Origin: Nitrospirae bacterium MYbin6
GTDB taxonomy: Bacteria; Nitrospirota; Thermodesulfovibrionia; Thermodesulfovibrionales; Magnetobacteriaceae
NCBI GenBank assembly: GCA_002753305.1
Contig: PEAC01000022.1
Span: forward strand, 1 to 34,418
Direction: 5' to 3'
Length of the DNA: 34,418 nt
Positions within the stretch are counted from its first letter, which is position 1, and each line of letters starts with the position of its first letter. The position numbers and the translations under genes were made by a program. The notes below the pieces were generated by a model that saw only the letters and a list, made by a program, of their open reading frames with translations, did no database searches and was not told where the DNA came from. This document shows positions 33,041 to 34,418 of this stretch, one piece after another.

Positions 33041-34381
33041 TTATTGCCGTGGCGGCTTATGCGCCGCGTGTGTGTGGTTTTGCCGTTGCTTTATGGCGTG
33101 TGGCTGCGAATGCTTTTTGGGGACGGGTTTTTTGGGCGCAGGTTTTTTGCCCACTTGTGTGGTGTGTTTCTCTTTAGGGCGGATGTTCTTGGCTATTGTG
33201 CCCTTGTGTGTTGTATTGCTGTTTGTTGTATCCTTGTGTTTCAGGTTCGATGGGGGCAGGTAGACCAGGGTACCTTCTTTGAGCTTTGCGTTTAGCGGCT
33301 TACTGTTTATTTCAGATAAGATACCCTGCGGCATATGCAGCCGTTTGGATATTTTATTCAGTGTATCGCCCTTTTTCGCGCGATATTTATCCAGCATATA
33401 GCGTTGGTGCTCCGGTGTGTTTTCATAGACACGCAGAAACTCTCCCCTCTTGCCGTGCGGCACTCTCAGCCTGTACTTAGGCACATCGGGTGGGATGCAC
33501 CATTGTTTCAGTTCAGGATTAAGCTCCCTGATAATCTCTGTTGAAGTGCCCGATGCCTTTGATATAAAATTTAACGTAGCAGGGGGGGCAACGACAACAA
33601 TGTCGAACTGCATCGGGGTCTCCTGGCCGATGTCGTCAAAACCATACTTGCCGGGGTCGATGGCTATCTCCCTGGCCGCGATAAATTTCGGCACGAACAG
33701 TTTTGTTTCCTTTGCTATAAGCCCCGTAGAGATGAGGTTCCAGTAGTTGTCAGTATTTGCCATTTTCAAAGCCTTTCCTATCTTTATCTCTCCGGCGTTA
33801 TATGCCGCTAATGCCAAATCCCATGTGCCGAACTTATCGAAGAGAGACTTAAGATATTTCGATGCCGCGTGTGTGGATTTTATTGGGTCGTGCCTCTCGT
33901 CAACCCAGTAGTTTATCTTTAAATTGTAGTCGCGGGCCGTGCCGGCGACAAATTGCCAGGGGCCTGCCGCGTTTGCCGGTGATTTTGCCATATTATTGTA
34001 GCCGCTCTCTATCAGTGGCAGATATACCAGTTCTTCCGGCAGATCGTTTTCCTTGAGGATTTTCTTCATAACTGGCAGGTATCTGGAGCCTTTTACCAGC
34101 CATTGGTTGAATTTTTTCCTTATCGTCTCCGAGAAAAACGTTAACTGCGCTGAGATTGCGTCGGTGGCGTCCTGGTTATTTGAGTATGTTATACCTTTGG
34201 TTGACAGGTCGATTACACTGTCGTAGGTAAGATAATCTTGCGGCTGCACAGACGGGGCTTCGCTTTTTTCTTCATTTTCATCAGCCGCGGATACAAACGT
34301 CTCATATGTTACAGGCATTTGTATGATTATAAATATAATAACTACAGCCCCAAGTTTAAACATAATGCTTAAACATAACAT
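33041..34381 (-). CDS. MltD-like membrane-bound lytic transglycosylase with LysM
   Basis: 446 aa. The N-terminal signal or anchor (FKLGAVVIIFIIIQ) is followed by the SLT domain about 90-230. The catalytic Glu is in LPLIESGYNN, with SPANAAGPWQFVAGTA and LALAAYNAGEIKI following. One LysM (about 345-390, YRAKKGDTLNKISKRL) follows, then a Lys/Pro/His-rich basic tail. It cleaves peptidoglycan glycan strands non-hydrolytically, forming 1,6-anhydro ends. Starts at ATG 34381 or ATG 34363; neither has a Shine-Dalgarno. A CATAAT box ends five bases before ATG 34381, so this may be another leaderless gene. Convergent with the TPR gene, with 31 bp between them. Confidence 0.92.
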   Translation of the reverse strand: MLCLSIMFKLGAVVIIFIIIQMPVTYETFVSAADENEEKSEAPSVQPQDYLTYDSVIDLSTKGITYSNNQDATDAISAQLTFFSETIRKKFNQWLVKGSRYLPVMKKILKENDLPEELVYLPLIESGYNNMAKSPANAAGPWQFVAGTARDYNLKINYWVDERHDPIKSTHAASKYLKSLFDKFGTWDLALAAYNAGEIKIGKALKMANTDNYWNLISTGLIAKETKLFVPKFIAAREIAIDPGKYGFDDIGQETPMQFDIVVVAPPATLNFISKASGTSTEIIRELNPELKQWCIPPDVPKYRLRVPHGKRGEFLRVYENTPEHQRYMLDKYRAKKGDTLNKISKRLHMPQGILSEINSKPLNAKLKEGTLVYLPPSNLKHKDTTNSNTTHKGTIAKNIRPKEKHTTQVGKKPAPKKPVPKKHSQPHAIKQRQNHTHAAHKPPRQ

Positions 34382-34386
34382 ATTTT

Positions 34387-34415
34387 ATTATGCTTTTCAA
34401 GCATTGGCGCAGCAA
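34387..34415 (-). promoter_or_regulatory. Weak leaderless-type promoter of the lytic transglycosylase
   Basis: Minus strand: -35 TTGCTG (34415-34410, 3 of 6), 17-bp spacer, -10 CATAAT (34392-34387, 5 of 6), five bases to ATG 34381. The -35 is poor; listed because its geometry matches the other SD-less genes. Confidence 0.3.
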
Positions 34416-34418
34416 AGG

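Noticed and set aside
33019..33060. Possible terminator between the convergent TPR and transglycosylase genes
   Set aside because: A short GC stem around CGCGGC can be drawn but needs G-U pairs and has no T-run on either strand.

Overview
The window looks like a chromosomal segment of an uncultured Gram-negative, motile bacterium. Support comes from a periplasmic lytic transglycosylase, a TgpA-type transglutaminase, RseC, rhomboid and ZnuABC genes, and a complete chemosensory operon. The gene families and mid GC would fit Nitrospirota (Thermodesulfovibrionia-like) or the old deltaproteobacterial groups. That is an impression from gene content, not a placement.

Layout. (1) 81-2639: a glycosyltransferase/polysaccharide deacetylase pair on the minus strand, divergent from an endonuclease III-related DNA glycosylase. 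(2) 2643-5463: an AT-rich accessory patch. It holds a 650-bp tandem duplication of a small membrane-anchored or exported protein gene, a REP-type inverted repeat, two more hairpins, and an isolated 232-aa gene of unknown function with its own promoter. (3) 5464-11792: acetyl-CoA synthetase, a PAS-GAF-GGDEF-EAL protein and a transglutaminase-like membrane protein. (4) 11767-14284, minus: a small hypothetical protein, a MinD/ParA-type ATPase and a metallo-beta-lactamase-fold hydrolase. (5) 14417-20503, plus: a methyltransferase, then a compact run of Fur/Zur-type regulator, znuA, znuC, znuB, rseC, rhomboid protease and fumarase C. (6) 20534-21130: the left part of an IS21-family element. (7) 21375-31426, minus: a chemosensory operon read as two-CW Cys-rich protein, soluble MCP-like protein, STAS protein, CheY, a duplicated junction, CheA, MCP, CheW, CheR, CheD, CheB. 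(8) 31613-34381: a PHP-domain protein and a TPR protein, convergent with a MltD-like lytic transglycosylase.

Four points stand out. First, the chemosensory operon has no cheZ, cheC or cheX. However, the soluble MCP-like protein carries a CheZ-like DxxxQ helix (D268, Q272), a degenerate receptor hairpin tip and a CheZ-style acidic C-terminal tail, so it may be the missing phosphatase or an integrator. Second, an exact 92-bp tandem duplication at the cheY-cheA junction creates a chimeric 31-codon ORF that overlaps both neighbours by ATGA. Third, several genes without a Shine-Dalgarno have a -10 box about 5-8 nt before the start codon, which suggests leaderless mRNAs. Other genes in the same window have strong AGGAGG sites. 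Fourth, the Fur/Zur-type gene has a perfect palindrome placed exactly between its -35 and -10 boxes.

No rRNA, tRNA, CRISPR array or replication origin was seen. All function calls rest on reading motifs by eye; no database search was possible.
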